Assembly: GCA_001936135.1 (NCBI GenBank)
Contig: CP012816.1
Coordinates: 124,001 to 188,000, forward strand
Reading direction: 5' to 3'
Length of the DNA: 64,000 bases
Origin: Saccharomycopsis fibuligera x Saccharomycopsis cf. fibuligera
Lineage: Eukaryota > Ascomycota > Saccharomycetes > Ascoideales > Saccharomycopsidaceae
Positions 38,855-49,518 of the stretch are shown one piece after another. A program made the translations under genes and the position numbers. The first letter of the stretch is position 1; every line of letters starts with the position of its first letter. The notes under the pieces are model-generated. The model did not search any database, was not told where the DNA came from, and saw only the letters and a program-made list of their open reading frames with translations.

Positions 38855-40288
38855 TTAGTTAGACAAAGCCCACTTGTTGACGGCCAATGGGTATTGACCG
38901 GCCCACTCGTAGATTTCATTCTTCAAGCTGGTAATTTCATCAGAACCTTGAGCAATTGCGGCCTTGAAGTCCTTCAATCTGTTGGCACCAGCAGGCAAAC
39001 CTTGTTGCACAGACTTGGCGTACTGGACGGCCTTGTCGATGTACTGGACAATCTTCTTGAAGTCCTCTTCGCCCAAGCCTCTCGAGGTCATGGCTGGGGC
39101 ACCAATTCTGATACCGCCAGGCACAAGAGCAGACTTGTCACCCGGGATGGAGTTCTTGTTCAAAGCAATGTTGATGTTTTCGCAAACGGTTTCAATTCTG
39201 GCACCGTCGATACCCTTGTCTTTCAAGGAAACCAAGACCATGTGGGAGTCAGTGCCGTTGCTGACCAAGTTGTAGCCCAATCTGGTGAACTCCTGCTCGA
39301 GGGCCTTGGCGTTCTTGAGGACCTGCTCCTGGTATGCCTTGAACTCGGGAGACGCAGCCTGCTTCAAGGCAGTGGCCAAAGCAGCAATGGTGTGGTTGTG
39401 CGGGCCACCCTGGTGGCCTGGGAACACAGAGAAGTTGATTGGGTTTTCCAAGTCGTAGTAGACCTCCTTGCCGGTTTTCGGGTTGATTGATCTGAGACCC
39501 CTTCTGAAGAAGATCATCGCGCCTCTTGGGCCTCTGAGCGACTTGTGGGTGGTGGTGGTGACGATGTCGGCGTACTCGAACGGAGAAGGAATAACGCCGG
39601 CAGCAATCAAACCGGAAATGTGGGCCATGTCGACAACAAGGTAGGCGCCAACCTTGTCGGCGATCTGTCTCATTCTCTTGTAGTCAATCAATCTGCAGTA
39701 GGCAGACGTGCCGGCAACGAGCACCTTTGGTCTGTAAAGCACCGCGGTCTTCTCCAACATGTCGTAGTCGATGATGCCGGTCTCCAAGTCAACTCTGTAC
39801 GGCATGGTCTCAAAGTAGGTGGACACAGCGCTGATTTTTCTGGCGTCGGTCTGGTAGCCGTGGGACAAGTGGCCACCGTGGGGCAAGTCGAGGCCCATCA
39901 ATCTTTCGTGCGGCTTCATGATGGCCTGGTAGACTTGCAAGTTGGCTGGAGAGCCCGACAAGGTTTGCACGTTGACGCCCCACTTGTCGGCAGTGACGTT
40001 GAACGCCTTCAAGGCTCTTTCCTGGCACAAGATCTCGACCTTGTCGATGTGCTCGTTACCACCGTAGTATCTGGCTCCCGGATAGCCCTCGGAGTACTTG
40101 TTGCACATTGGGGTTCCCAACGCATCGAACACGGCCGTGGACGTGAAGTTCTCGGAGGCAATCAAGACGATCGAGTGCTTCTGTCTCTCGGTTTCGTCCT
40201 TGATGATCTGGGCAACCTCGGGATCGGTTTCCTCGAGATGGCCTTCGACGAGCTGTCTGTGGGCAGCAGGCAACGAGTAAGTGGACAT
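38855..40288 (-). CDS. SHM2: Serine hydroxymethyltransferase, cytosolic (SHM2)
   Basis: 477 residues, similar to yeast Shm2 (469). The enzyme converts serine and tetrahydrofolate to glycine and methylene-tetrahydrofolate with PLP. Landmarks: [69 protein letters not shown], the PLP lysine in [16 protein letters not shown], and [20 protein letters not shown]. There is no N-terminal targeting sequence (starts [20 protein letters not shown]), so it is the cytosolic form. Codons are strongly biased and GC-ending (TTG, GCC, ATC), typical of very high expression. TGACTC elements upstream suggest Gcn4/Bas1 control. A POL3 fragment lies in the same orientation immediately upstream. Confidence 0.98.
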   Translation of the reverse strand: MSTYSLPAAHRQLVEGHLEETDPEVAQIIKDETERQKHSIVLIASENFTSTAVFDALGTPMCNKYSEGYPGARYYGGNEHIDKVEILCQERALKAFNVTADKWGVNVQTLSGSPANLQVYQAIMKPHERLMGLDLPHGGHLSHGYQTDARKISAVSTYFETMPYRVDLETGIIDYDMLEKTAVLYRPKVLVAGTSAYCRLIDYKRMRQIADKVGAYLVVDMAHISGLIAAGVIPSPFEYADIVTTTTHKSLRGPRGAMIFFRRGLRSINPKTGKEVYYDLENPINFSVFPGHQGGPHNHTIAALATALKQAASPEFKAYQEQVLKNAKALEQEFTRLGYNLVSNGTDSHMVLVSLKDKGIDGARIETVCENINIALNKNSIPGDKSALVPGGIRIGAPAMTSRGLGEEDFKKIVQYIDKAVQYAKSVQQGLPAGANRLKDFKAAIAQGSDEITSLKNEIYEWAGQYPLAVNKWALSN

Positions 40289-40715
40289 ATTGCTTTGTGT
40301 GGCTGGTTAGCTGAGTAGGGGTCCAAAGAGGGTGTTTGCTAGCAGACAGGGGTAGACAGCGGTAGACAGCGGTAGACAAGCACCAACGGCGAAACAGAAG
40401 ATGGGGACAGGGAAGGCAGCAACCGTGAAGACCAGCGGAGCGATGACTATGTTATTTATACACCCATCCATCGCCGATGCGTTCTGGAGCTGAAATTTTC
40501 GTTTTCTCTGTAGCAAGCGAGCGAGGCGCCCGCTGCCGCCGCGAGAACCGTGACTCCGTGCACTATTACTCATAGTCGCTTCAGAGAAAATTTTCTGACT
40601 CGCGCTAGCGAAAAAAATTTTCATCGGCGCCGCCCGCAAACTGCTAGCGGCACAGCGCCCGCGGCCACCATAACCTAAGCCCATCAGCCTGTAACCTATA
40701 ACCGGTATCCTCTGG
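40289..40715. promoter_or_regulatory. SHM2 promoter with TGACTC motifs
   Basis: 427 bases from the SHM2 ATG to the end of the POL3 fragment. TGACTC occurs at 40551-40556 and 40596-40601, and ATTACTCAT at 40565-40573. These are Gcn4/Bas1-type cores. In S. cerevisiae SHM2 is a Bas1/Bas2 target with purine synthesis genes, so the same control is plausible. AAAATTTTC-type palindromic stretches flank the second site. The segment is GC-rich around 40510-40550. Confidence 0.55.
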
Positions 40716-41725
40716 CTGCACCACGTTGGCAATCTGAATCACTAAATCTTTTCCAGGCTCTGGGAAAACACCTTTCCTCCCAGCACACTCGATATCAAAA
40801 CTCATTATACGCAACGGAGCGGTCTTGAGCCATTGGCCTTCTGATGGATGGGTGATCAATTTGGTATAATGCACAGAAAGCTCAATTTGGCAAGTGGAAA
40901 CTCTGTCTGAATCTCTCACCAAGGAGTATGTCAGAGCCGGCACCGTTATCCAACTCATACCGGTAATTTTACGATCCACCATCATTCTCAACAAGTAGTT
41001 GATATTGTCATAAGTCATCAATCCCTCGCCACCGCGGAAAAACTCGCCAAAATAGATATGTCCTCTTTCAAAAGCGGATCTGACTTTAGCAATGTTTTTA
41101 GCATTTGAAACCGTTACTTTTAAGAATGGGAGTTTTTGATTGCCATTGTAACCCCATATGGACTGTTTACTTGCTATTTCAACACTGTATATAGTCTGGT
41201 AGTTTTCTTCCGAATACTTGGTAAACGGTTTGATGTGCTCTTCTCTGAAGCCATGTGGAGCAGGAACGTAAAAAAATAGTGCAAGAACCCAATCACATTA
41301 CAAAGTACGGAATTGCCTTCGGAAGTGACCCCATAAAATCTGACAGCTGAGCTATTGCCAATGAAATGTTCGTCACCATCTAGCTGTTGAAACGTGATGT
41401 CATCTTTCTTTGGATCAACAGTCACCGGTGGTCTTTGCCACTGTTGGTCTGCTGTGTGTTTATCACTAGCTAACTCGATTTCTTCTGTCATTGACTTTAG
41501 TTGCTCTTCAAAAACGGAGGGCTCGGTTTTTGCTAGCAAGCGATGTGGTTTGTCTTTCCGCTTGTGGTGAATTTGTAAAGCATTGTCAATCTCTAGCGTT
41601 GATATTGGCAACGAATGGGAGCCGGAAACTGGCTGCTTTCTTTCAAGCTTCACCCTTTTGGGATTGGCTCCTGTTTCTTCAGATTTGATGATATTGTGTT
41701 TTGTAGCTGAGGCCACGGATGCCAT
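40716..41725 (-). pseudogene. POL3: POL3 (DNA polymerase delta catalytic subunit), 5' fragment, frameshifted and truncated
   Basis: About 336 codons of POL3 are recognisable. From the ATG at 41725 the frame runs through KPHRLLAKTEPSVF, DITFQQLDGDEHFIGN and GVTSEGNSVLCNVIGFLHYF. At a T7 run (plus 41270-41276) the frame is lost; two bases fewer would restore it. In the new frame come the motifs VPAPHGFREEHIKPF, SKQSIWGYNGNQKLPFLKV, AFERGHIYFGEFFRGGEG, MTYDNINYLLRMMVDRKIT and the exonuclease-I motif MSFDIECAGRKGVFPEP. Similarity stops after VIQIANVVQ at about 40716. The rest of the exonuclease and the whole polymerase domain are missing. The upstream DNA holds an MluI cell-cycle box typical of replication genes. 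It is a relic or a segmental copy; an assembly break cannot be excluded. Confidence 0.88.
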
Positions 41726-42456
41726 GGTGCAACAATGTAATTATGCAATGATTTAAAATTGTAGATTGTTAGCAAATAGATAAGATGAAAACAATACAAG
41801 CAAGAAAAATATGATATTTAATATAATTGTCTAAGAAGGTGGAGAAACAGCCTAGAGATCAATCGAAAGAACAATACGAGAATCATCATCGCTATTGCCA
41901 GAAGCTAATCAAGTGACGCCAAATTGAAGTAAAAAAAAAAAAAAAAATTGGAATTCATATGCTGCATTACGCGTACTGCTGCATCTATAAGTATGATAGC
42001 CTTGTTTACTAAATTGACGTGGCATACCAATTACATAATCGCGAAGTCCGTGCTGTTCCCCTTTAAAGATGATTGTTACCTTAAGCACTTATAACGTCAA
42101 TGCAAGAGTAATTAAAACCATGATACTTATGTATGAAATCACACTTTTTTCTGCCCTTGAAATGATTTTATAGTCGATGCCGTTGCACATTTTTAGCGAG
42201 TTATTACTGCTAGCATTCAAAGCTTAGATACAATCAGTGAAATTAATAAAAACTGATACCTGTCTTTCGTACGTAAGTGTGTATTCTTCTTAGACACAAT
42301 GACATAAAATAAAAATGGAAACATGGTAAAATACTAAAACATGAGTTGATCCGAAAAGAGAAAAAATTAAATACTAAAATAGGATAAAAAATTAAATAAA
42401 AATACCCAAACAACCTGTAAATAAAGAATGCAAAAAGAGATAAATAAAAGGTTAGT
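41726..42456. other. Spacer upstream of the POL3 fragment
   Basis: 731 bases, AT-rich, with a 17-nt A run (41931-41947). The left part looks like a promoter carried with the POL3 fragment; the right part is the 3' flank of the bHLH gene. No gene was seen. Confidence 0.55.
41969..41974. promoter_or_regulatory. MluI cell-cycle box (ACGCGT) upstream of the POL3 fragment
   Basis: ACGCGT lies 244 bases before the ATG of the POL3 fragment. The MBF-binding MCB element drives G1/S expression of DNA replication genes including POL3 in yeasts, suggesting that the duplicated or preserved segment includes the POL3 promoter. Confidence 0.5.
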
Positions 42457-42847
42457 CTAATTCAAAATGCTTGTTATTCTTGAAAGACTCTTCTTCTGGT
42501 CACTCAAACTCCCAGAACTATCCCCACTGCTGCTGTTACTTCGTGTAATTTGAGAACTACTTATACTACTAGTACTATGCAACGCTGCATGCCCTGGATG
42601 GCTCAGCAGTCCCAGAAATACTTTCTTGCCAGCAATACCATCGTCACCACTACCATTGTGAGAAGCTTGAGTTTGAATTTCATCATTAGGGTTTCCATTT
42701 GCACCACTTTCAAATGCAATAATCACTGGTGATGAACGGGTTGAATCACTACTGTTGCGTTTCATTTGCAACAACGTGGCTCCTGCTTCTTTTCTTTCAT
42801 TATCTTGATGTGTTTTATTGTCGTTGTTTGTACTGCTTGCTTCATTG

Positions 42848-42882
<35 letters not shown>

Positions 42883-44940
42883 TTGTTGTTGTTGTTGACC
42901 AGAGATATTTGTGTTTGAAGAATTTGCCACTGCTGAGCTGCTGCTGCTGCTTCCCGGTACGATAAACATCAGATTACTGCCACTTATACTTCCGTCAAAC
43001 TTCGGTGTTTGAAGAAGCGTAGATATTGAGTTTGGAGAAAGCGAAAACAACTCACCAGAAGGTTGTTGCTTAAACAGCATATACGCCTCTGTGAACAGCA
43101 GTGGAGAGAGAGAATGGCACCCATTACCAATGCTACCAATATTACTACCATTACCTTTAAATGACTTGCTTGTTCTTCCTTGATTTGCAACTGTAAAGGC
43201 CATTGCAGTTGATGTTGACGATGCTGAAGATGACGGCTGTTGCAGTTGCGGAAAACTACCACTGAATCCCAACATGCTGTTGCTACCAGATCTACTCTTG
43301 TTACTAATGCTACCGCTACTACCACTGGTGCTAGGTAAATTCATTATCGGTGAAGGCAATTGAAACTCACTTCTGTCCCGGCTACCTGTTGTCTTCGCCT
43401 CCATACTTTCGAAATAGCTTTGCCCACCATTACTAGCGGAGGAATGGAAAGAAGTAGCAAATTTTGGTGAAACGTTCAAATATTTTGTAGCTGGTGAAGT
43501 TTGGGGTGAATAATGCTTCCAGTTACCAGAGGCGTTTTCCAAAATTGCGCTACTAATTTTGTTGTTGCTATTGTTGTTGCTAGCGTTTTCAGCATGATTA
43601 TAGTTCTGAGCAGCAATTGTGAATGTATTCAAGTATTTTGAGTTAGGCGCTGGCATGCTGCTGGAGAAGCTCTTTCGACTTGATGCTGATGCTAAAGAGG
43701 AGGAAACTGGTGCGGATGGAGAACTTTGGTTGCCACCATTACTATTTTTCCGATTTAGCACGCTGAAAACACTGCTTTTGAACAGAGCAGGACTATTATT
43801 AGTGTTAATACTTGGTGAATTTTTGGAAAAATTGCCACGAGGACTATTATTGATAACATTAATAGCATCATTGTTATTAGCAGTGCCATTTCTGTAGCCC
43901 CTATCATTACCGTAGTCAGTAGCAGGGGGAATTGTGTCCATCTGGGTGGTACTGATGTAATTTTTTGTTTCTTCTGTAGGGTTTTGCAATCCGGTGCTCG
44001 GCACAGGTTGAAAATCTGCAATTTCAAAAAAAAGATGGAATTTATCAATAATCTCTTGCTTTATGCCTTTGCTTTGCAAGTAGCTGTCAAATCCTTCATC
44101 AGCCACTAAATAGCTATTTGAGCTTTCATTGTTGCTGCTGCTATTTGTACTGCTTGGCGAAACAGAACCAGTGTCATTAGAAGCAGCCTGCTTTGACTTA
44201 TTTTTTGTAGTAGATCGATTATAACCACTCATTAATTTGAAAACCTTCATAATCTCAATAAAGTTAAATTCATAATCCAAATTTCGATAATTATCCAAGT
44301 TCAAACTTATTTTTGCAAACGAAACATTTTTGCCGTTTCCATTAGTCTGATCATCAATTGAGTTAGTTCTATCAGTTGCAGTGGCAACAGGGGACAGACT
44401 TTCGGCCATCATTCTAACAATCTTGTGCAAATAGTTGATGTACTCTACTGTGGCTTGTAAAATTGTCAACTTGTACATGCCATCATTTATCGCTGTAGTA
44501 TTGGGCCCATTAGTGTTGATGATTGAGTTCCGGCATGCTGGTACCATAATCTTTAAGGCTTCAAATTCTCGGTTAAGTTTGGTGCGTCGTTTTTTTTCGA
44601 TAATTGAATGAGCGGTCTTGTGGTCTTTTTTCTTTTGATTAGCTTGCTTCTTTTGTTGCTGCTTTGAGACTTTCTGTTTCTTAGAAGGTGACGAGGAAAC
44701 GAATTCTTTTGAATTCTTTGCAGTTCCGCTAGCATCAGCAGCCGCGAAATTATCAACATCCTCGTCACTGACTCTGCGTTTGTTTCCCTTGTTTCTCAAT
44801 CTTTTGGGCTTTGTACCATTTCCTTCCATATTCTTACCGCTACTGTCATAAGATCCAGTATCATAGTGCTCAGCATCTGCATTCGGTTTGATTTGGATAA
44901 TTGTTGATTTGAAACTCGGTGGAGCTGGCAAATCTGACAT
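42457..44940 (-). CDS. Large bHLH transcription factor
   Basis: 827 residues. A single bHLH domain lies near the N-terminus. The basic region and helix 1 (KTAHSIIEKKRRTKLNREFE, about 107-126) contain the His/Glu/Arg pattern of E-box (CACGTG/CANNTG) binders. A loop with Asn/Gly/Thr follows, then helix 2 (KLTILQATVEYINYLHKIVR). A Lys-rich segment before it is a probable nuclear localisation signal. The remaining 640 residues are Ser/Asn-rich with a run of 17 Gln (plus 42850-42900, partly CTG-repeat DNA read in reverse as CAG). The arrangement resembles fungal bHLH regulators of metabolism or morphogenesis; I cannot assign an orthologue. Confidence 0.85.
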
Positions 44941-45713
44941 TTTATAGTCTGTGCACCTAACTGAGGTTCTCGTAGCTTTTGTAGTCTGCTCAGTAAAAAC
45001 TCAAGGTTGCGAAGCTGTCTCAGAAGATACGAAACAACTGTAGTAAGGTTATAGTCAATGGGAGAGATTAATAAAGTGAAATTAGTTATCTGAAATAATC
45101 TATAGCAGTTAGAGAAAACTCATTAAAATCAAGTGAAGACCAAAAACAGCCAACCAAGCAAAGCTAAATAACATCAGGAATAAAACGGGGAAAAACAACA
45201 AGTCTTTCGAAGAAACCGAAACCAAAGGATCTGCCAAACCAAGCAACACAATGCTTTAAGATAAATCATCATTGACGAGCCAATTTGTCCCTGGATAATT
45301 GCCCACGACATTGTGTTTCTAAAGACTAGTGCGATGTTGGGCCTGCAGCCTTCACACGTGGAAATCCCAATGCGGTAAGCTGTCTGTTGCACGTTGCAGC
45401 CCGTTTTTTCACTTGACACTTTGAAGGCAATTAGCAATTTGTGTGCGGTGCGGTTTTATTTTGTCTGAAGAGGGTGCAGTTACCCCGTATGTATACAGCG
45501 AGTACCTTTGGCTCAGGGTCTTGTCTTGAAAATCTAATCGCACTACAGACACCACAGTCAGCTGAGTATCGTTATTTGTATGCATAATAGCACATTCAAT
45601 TGCATGGAAAAGTATAGTGGAGCAGATCAAAAGAGGCAAAGCCTGGGACGTATACGGAAAAATCTAAATTTGGAAGGCTGCAGCTAACTGATTCGGCTGT
45701 CAAAGGACATAAA

Positions 45714-45714
<1 letters not shown>

Positions 45715-45749
<35 letters not shown>
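45715..45749. repeat. Poly(A) homopolymer, 35 nt
   Basis: The longest of five such runs in this window: 35 uninterrupted A. Confidence 0.95.
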
Positions 45750-45751
<2 letters not shown>

Positions 45752-45779
45752 AAAAGACGTTGGGACAGCTACTTTAGTG

Positions 45780-45841
45780 CCAGCACCATCACTAGCTCCG
45801 CGGGATCAGTCCTGATGGTGCCGATGGATCGGTCGTGCTGG
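45780..45841. other. Nested inverted repeats, possible structured RNA or cruciform
   Basis: CCAGCAC (45780-45786) pairs with GTGCTGG (45835-45841). Inside it CACCATCA (45784-45791) pairs with TGATGGTG (45813-45820), and CCGA (45821-45824) with TCGG (45829-45832). The outer and first inner stems share three bases, so they compete or stack. No known RNA family was recognised. Confidence 0.35.
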
Positions 45842-46530
45842 TTGACTAGCTTACAAAGTGGTTAACGCACTTCCTGTTATCAGACAGCAGCAAAAAATCT
45901 GTCATGTAATACCACTGACATGATCTTAGAGCTTTTGTGTCGAAACACACTCTGACTATTCTGTGTCAAACTATATTTCTTTTCATAAACGGAAACCATT
46001 AACATGCTGTAAGCAAGTTCTTGTGAAAATTTTTTTTTCCTTCAACTGCTGCGTAAGATTTTACTGTGCTTTTCTTTTTCCGAGAAAACAAAAGGGCCTT
46101 TGGTGCACCAGGCTGCAGTCCCCTGTTATTCTACTATGGGTAAAATGACTCACTATACAGAGAGCAATTCAAAAGAAAAGAAAAGACCATACATGCATTT
46201 AAATAACATCTTTTGTGAAAAATATTTGCAGTCTTGATTCTTTTTCATTTCCTTCTCTATACCTGTATCAGTACCTCTTCATTGCACGCTCATCATTTGC
46301 AATAATTCCTCAATAGCTGTCAGCCCGCATTCAAACGATCCAGCGATCCCGCCATACATCGATCGATCGAGACTCAATCACTTTTTTTTTCTTTTTTTTT
46401 TCCAGCGCAAATTTAATTAGCTAAGCTTAACAAATCGTCTCGCTTATATTCCACCGTCTTTTGAGGAATTTATCAGCATCACAGCAGACTCGCATTCGCA
46501 AAAACACAATACACAACACACTATATCAAG

Positions 46531-47568
46531 ATGACCACTAGCGAAAGCGTATTGGTTGCCGATAGATCGCAGGCGGTGAATGCTGGTGTTCAGTCGAACA
46601 CTCTCAGTACAAGCACCAGTAAAAGCACCCCGAGTACCGCAAATAATGACCAGCTTGCAAGTTTGGCCGCATTCCATGCTGAACTTGTTGTTAAAGTGCT
46701 TCGCAACTTTGATTTGCTCATAAACAACTTGATTGAATTTTTCAATTTAAATGGAGTGTTGAATCCATTTTTTTCATTGAAATTAATCCACTTGAAACAA
46801 GCTTTCAAAAAAGTTTTCGAAAATCTTAACAGTGATGAAGCTGTAGGAGAAAACGGTGCCACAACTGCAGCCTCTGCCGATGGTAACAAGAGATTGAAAC
46901 TTGATGCTGCGCAGATTTTTAACGAACAAAAATTTGTATTACTAAATACTCAGCTTCTCTGTCTTTTGAAAAAATTAAAACTGGTGCTCGTGGAAATCAT
47001 TCAAGTTTTTAACAAGGTTAATTTGCAAAGTTATTTGGCTACTCAGCTCAACTACAGAGTTCTTATTCAAAACTCACATAACAACAACAATACTCGCCTC
47101 GCAAGTACCATTGCTGCGTACGTTGAGAATTTGTTTTCGACACAGTTTTTCAGCAAGAATTTAAGTAATCTTGAAGAGCTCATTAGCACAGTGGAGAAAC
47201 TTGCTTCAGTTACTGATACTAATGCTAATGCCGATGGCAACACTGAAAAGACAGAAGTGAAAAATAGGTTCAAGCACAGCCTGGACGATGATATTAGAAC
47301 CATGCTTGAAAAGATATCTTCACTTGACAGTGCATTGGTGCAATTCAATATTATCAATTCTATTGGGTTCTACGAATTCAAAATTTTAAAACAGCAAATT
47401 AATACTAGTGCCCAAGCAGATGGCAGTAGTGCTGGGAATATCAGTGGCATGTTTAATTTTGGCGCTGATTTAAGGTTTTTGAGAGAAAATAGTACCGAAT
47501 TTAATGAATTTATTGTTGAGAAGACCAGCAGATTGCAGCATTTGTATGATAGACAGTTGTTTAACTGA
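46531..47568 (+). CDS. Unrecognised protein, mainly alpha-helical
   Basis: 345 residues. A Ser/Thr-rich N-terminus (about 1-40) is followed by long amphipathic helices rich in Leu, Phe, Asn and Lys (VVKVLRNFDLLINNLIEFFN, FVLLNTQLLCLLKKLKLVLV, LDSALVQFNIINSIGFYEFK) and a conserved-looking end (EFNEFIVEKTSRLQHLYDRQ). There is no signal peptide, clear membrane span or catalytic motif. Composition, a good start context (ATATCAAGATGACC) and a T-rich 3' flank support a real gene. The helical, coiled-coil-like make-up would fit a subunit of a structural complex, but I do not recognise it. It is followed in the same orientation by another unrecognised gene. Confidence 0.7.
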   Translation: MTTSESVLVADRSQAVNAGVQSNTLSTSTSKSTPSTANNDQLASLAAFHAELVVKVLRNFDLLINNLIEFFNLNGVLNPFFSLKLIHLKQAFKKVFENLNSDEAVGENGATTAASADGNKRLKLDAAQIFNEQKFVLLNTQLLCLLKKLKLVLVEIIQVFNKVNLQSYLATQLNYRVLIQNSHNNNNTRLASTIAAYVENLFSTQFFSKNLSNLEELISTVEKLASVTDTNANADGNTEKTEVKNRFKHSLDDDIRTMLEKISSLDSALVQFNIINSIGFYEFKILKQQINTSAQADGSSAGNISGMFNFGADLRFLRENSTEFNEFIVEKTSRLQHLYDRQLFN

Positions 47569-48061
47569 TTGATTTTAGTATTTTTTTTTTCTTTTTTGAC
47601 GTTCTTGCCTGGAAAATTTGTCATTTCCCCCTTTTGTCTGTTTGTTTGTTTGTCTGTTTGTTTGCTTCTTTGCTTGTTTGTTTGTATAATTTTATTTTAT
47701 TCAAGATTTATAATTGCTGGAGGACTCTTCTATATATAGAGAGTCTATAATACTATAATGAGAAAAAGTTCTGTTGTCTTTCAAAGTTTGTTTAAAAAAA
47801 CATCAAGCCGTAAACTCCTAATTGGGAAATTTTGTTGGTTTGATCCCATTTTTGCAGGATAATGTAATGGTCACAGGCTCCCGCATGTGGGTGCATATTT
47901 AAGCATGTTATCGCATACAGTGGAAACCCAAAATAACTAATTTTTTCCTCTTACAATCGACAATGCTATGCACATTAATATCATTGACAGCTGTTTAGCT
48001 AACATTCTGTATCGACAGCCGCGCAGCAAATTGGTGTATCAGATAAATAAGTACACTACCT
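47569..48061. other. Spacer with TTTG tetranucleotide repeats
   Basis: 493 bases. Imperfect (TTTG)n repeats at 47636-47686 lie in the 3' flank of the upstream gene. The rest is AT-rich promoter DNA. No gene was seen. Confidence 0.6.
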
Positions 48062-49066
48062 ATGAACAATTTGATTGATTTTAACGAACCAGAGATACCA
48101 GAGTTACGATTTGGAGCCACCAGCAGCTCGGCCACAAGTCGAAAAGTTATCAACAAGTCTGTTATTGCTCCGCACAACAAATCAAGAAACGCGGGAACCA
48201 CATCACTAAACGCCAGCAGTAAAAAAGATGATCATATGAGCACCATTATCAGCCCCTCAGTTGTTGAAACACTTGAGAGCTTTGGGTCGTTGACTAAACA
48301 GTTGGTTCACTTCCTAGCAGAGTTCAAAAAAGAAAAAAGTATCACAGTAAGGAAAAAAGTGCTCAATCACCACAAGGTCAGAACATTTATTCTCGTGTAC
48401 GTCATCAAGTTTCTTCGAATCTTAAACGATGTGCTAAAAACCCGCTTCATCAAAGACAAGTTACGTTTGATCAGATTGAAGTCGCTTAATAACAACGGCG
48501 ATTACCATGTTGATGCAGAGCTTAGTGATGTGACCACCAGGCAAATCAACCGCTTGACCGCTTCCATACTTGGCGATATCACCAGCGTCAAAGGCAGCTT
48601 GAACAACTGTCTAGTAATGTTGAACTTGTCCAAAGACATAAACCTCCAACCAATATTCAATGGCTTAGAAGCTAGTACAGCAAAGCCATTGACACTAAGT
48701 TACTATTACAGCTTGCTAAATTTGCATCACCATAACTACAACGGATCACAAAAAATTTTCGGATGTTGTTTGGTCTGTGGCACAATAACCGAGGCTGCGG
48801 TGCAGGGTCCGCTTTCATCCAAGCAGACTGTCGCAGCCATGGCAACTATTACCTCAAGGAAGACGGAAATCCAGCGGCTCGGTACCCGCACCACCACCAG
48901 CCACAGCGGCAATAATTTTTACCACAGCGACTGTTTGCGTTGGTGGCAGAACGAAGTACACTTGAGAGTTGCAACAGCAACAGCAACAAGCAGTTCAAGG
49001 AGTAGGGGTGCAGACACTGGCGGTAATAACGGTGTTAGCGGAGATGACTACCTATTGCTGTTGTGA
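48062..49066 (+). CDS. Unrecognised protein with a partial zinc-finger-like C-terminus
   Basis: 334 residues. The N-terminus has an acidic start (NNLIDFNEPEIPELRFG) and a basic disordered stretch. A helical middle is rich in Lys/Leu (TLESFGSLTKQLVHFLAEFK, FILVYVIKFLRILNDVLKTR). Near the C-terminus two Cys pairs and His occur: FGCCLVCGTIT and, 45 residues later, NFYHSDCLRWWQNE. The C-x2-C ... H-x2-C spacing recalls the end of a RING or other zinc-binding module, but the set of ligands is incomplete. It ends with a low-complexity Thr/Ala/Ser/Gly segment. Function unknown. Confidence 0.65.
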   Translation: MNNLIDFNEPEIPELRFGATSSSATSRKVINKSVIAPHNKSRNAGTTSLNASSKKDDHMSTIISPSVVETLESFGSLTKQLVHFLAEFKKEKSITVRKKVLNHHKVRTFILVYVIKFLRILNDVLKTRFIKDKLRLIRLKSLNNNGDYHVDAELSDVTTRQINRLTASILGDITSVKGSLNNCLVMLNLSKDINLQPIFNGLEASTAKPLTLSYYYSLLNLHHHNYNGSQKIFGCCLVCGTITEAAVQGPLSSKQTVAAMATITSRKTEIQRLGTRTTTSHSGNNFYHSDCLRWWQNEVHLRVATATATSSSRSRGADTGGNNGVSGDDYLLLL

Positions 49067-49518
49067 TTGTGCTTATATGTATGGCCTCTTGGACTGGGTG
49101 TGCTATGTGTTGTGCTATGTGTTGTGTTATGTGCAATGGGTAATTCTAGCTCTGCTGGATTAGAAATAGATCTTTGTTTACTGTTGCTCAGCAGTTTGTG
49201 TATTATATATATAGAATATGACTAATTGTGTGGTTAATCACCTCTTTGAGTTTGGCGGCGTTCTAGCGGCCATTAGCGGGTCCGAGCTATCTCCTCTCAT
49301 CTCCGCCCAGCTCGTACAGATAAACCTTAACGCATGTTGACAGCTACCACCAGAAAGAAGGTTGTATCCGTATCCCCATAAATAAATATATAATATGCCA
49401 TTTTTCCGCTGTCGAGATGAGGATGTTAGGGCGAAAACTGGAAGTAGGATTTCGTTTAATATCTATTTCACATCAATTGAGCTCAATTTTGGTTCCCTTT
49501 TGATGGACAATTGCAATC
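49067..49518. promoter_or_regulatory. Promoter region of the first CDR-like transporter
   Basis: 452 bases. TGTGCTATG-type repeats (49095-49135) belong to the 3' flank of the upstream gene. Around 49261-49310 CGG/CCG triplets cluster (AGCGGCCATTAGCGGG, TCTCCGCCC), as in zinc-cluster regulator sites. ATCTCCG at 49299-49305 recurs in the promoter of the second transporter. A TATA-like stretch (AAATAAATATATAATATG) is at 49380-49397. Confidence 0.5.

Larger units (their letters stand above)
44941..46530. other. 1.6-kb divergent intergenic region with poly(A)35 and inverted repeats
   Basis: Upstream DNA of the bHLH gene (left) and of the unrecognised gene at 46531 (right). It holds 35 consecutive A (45715-45749), then a cluster of inverted repeats (45780-45841). 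T-rich tracts precede the right-hand ATG. ORFs at 45174-45437 and 45409-45639 (minus) are not credible. The length fits a regulated promoter of a transcription factor gene. Confidence 0.55.

Noticed and set aside
39545-40318. 257-codon plus-strand ORF opposite SHM2
   Set aside because: It is a complement shadow of a highly biased gene (Val/Gly/Asp-rich reverse reading) with no family match.
45811-45841. Hammerhead ribozyme suggested by CCTGATGG
   Set aside because: The required CUGANGA and GAAA core elements are not both present.
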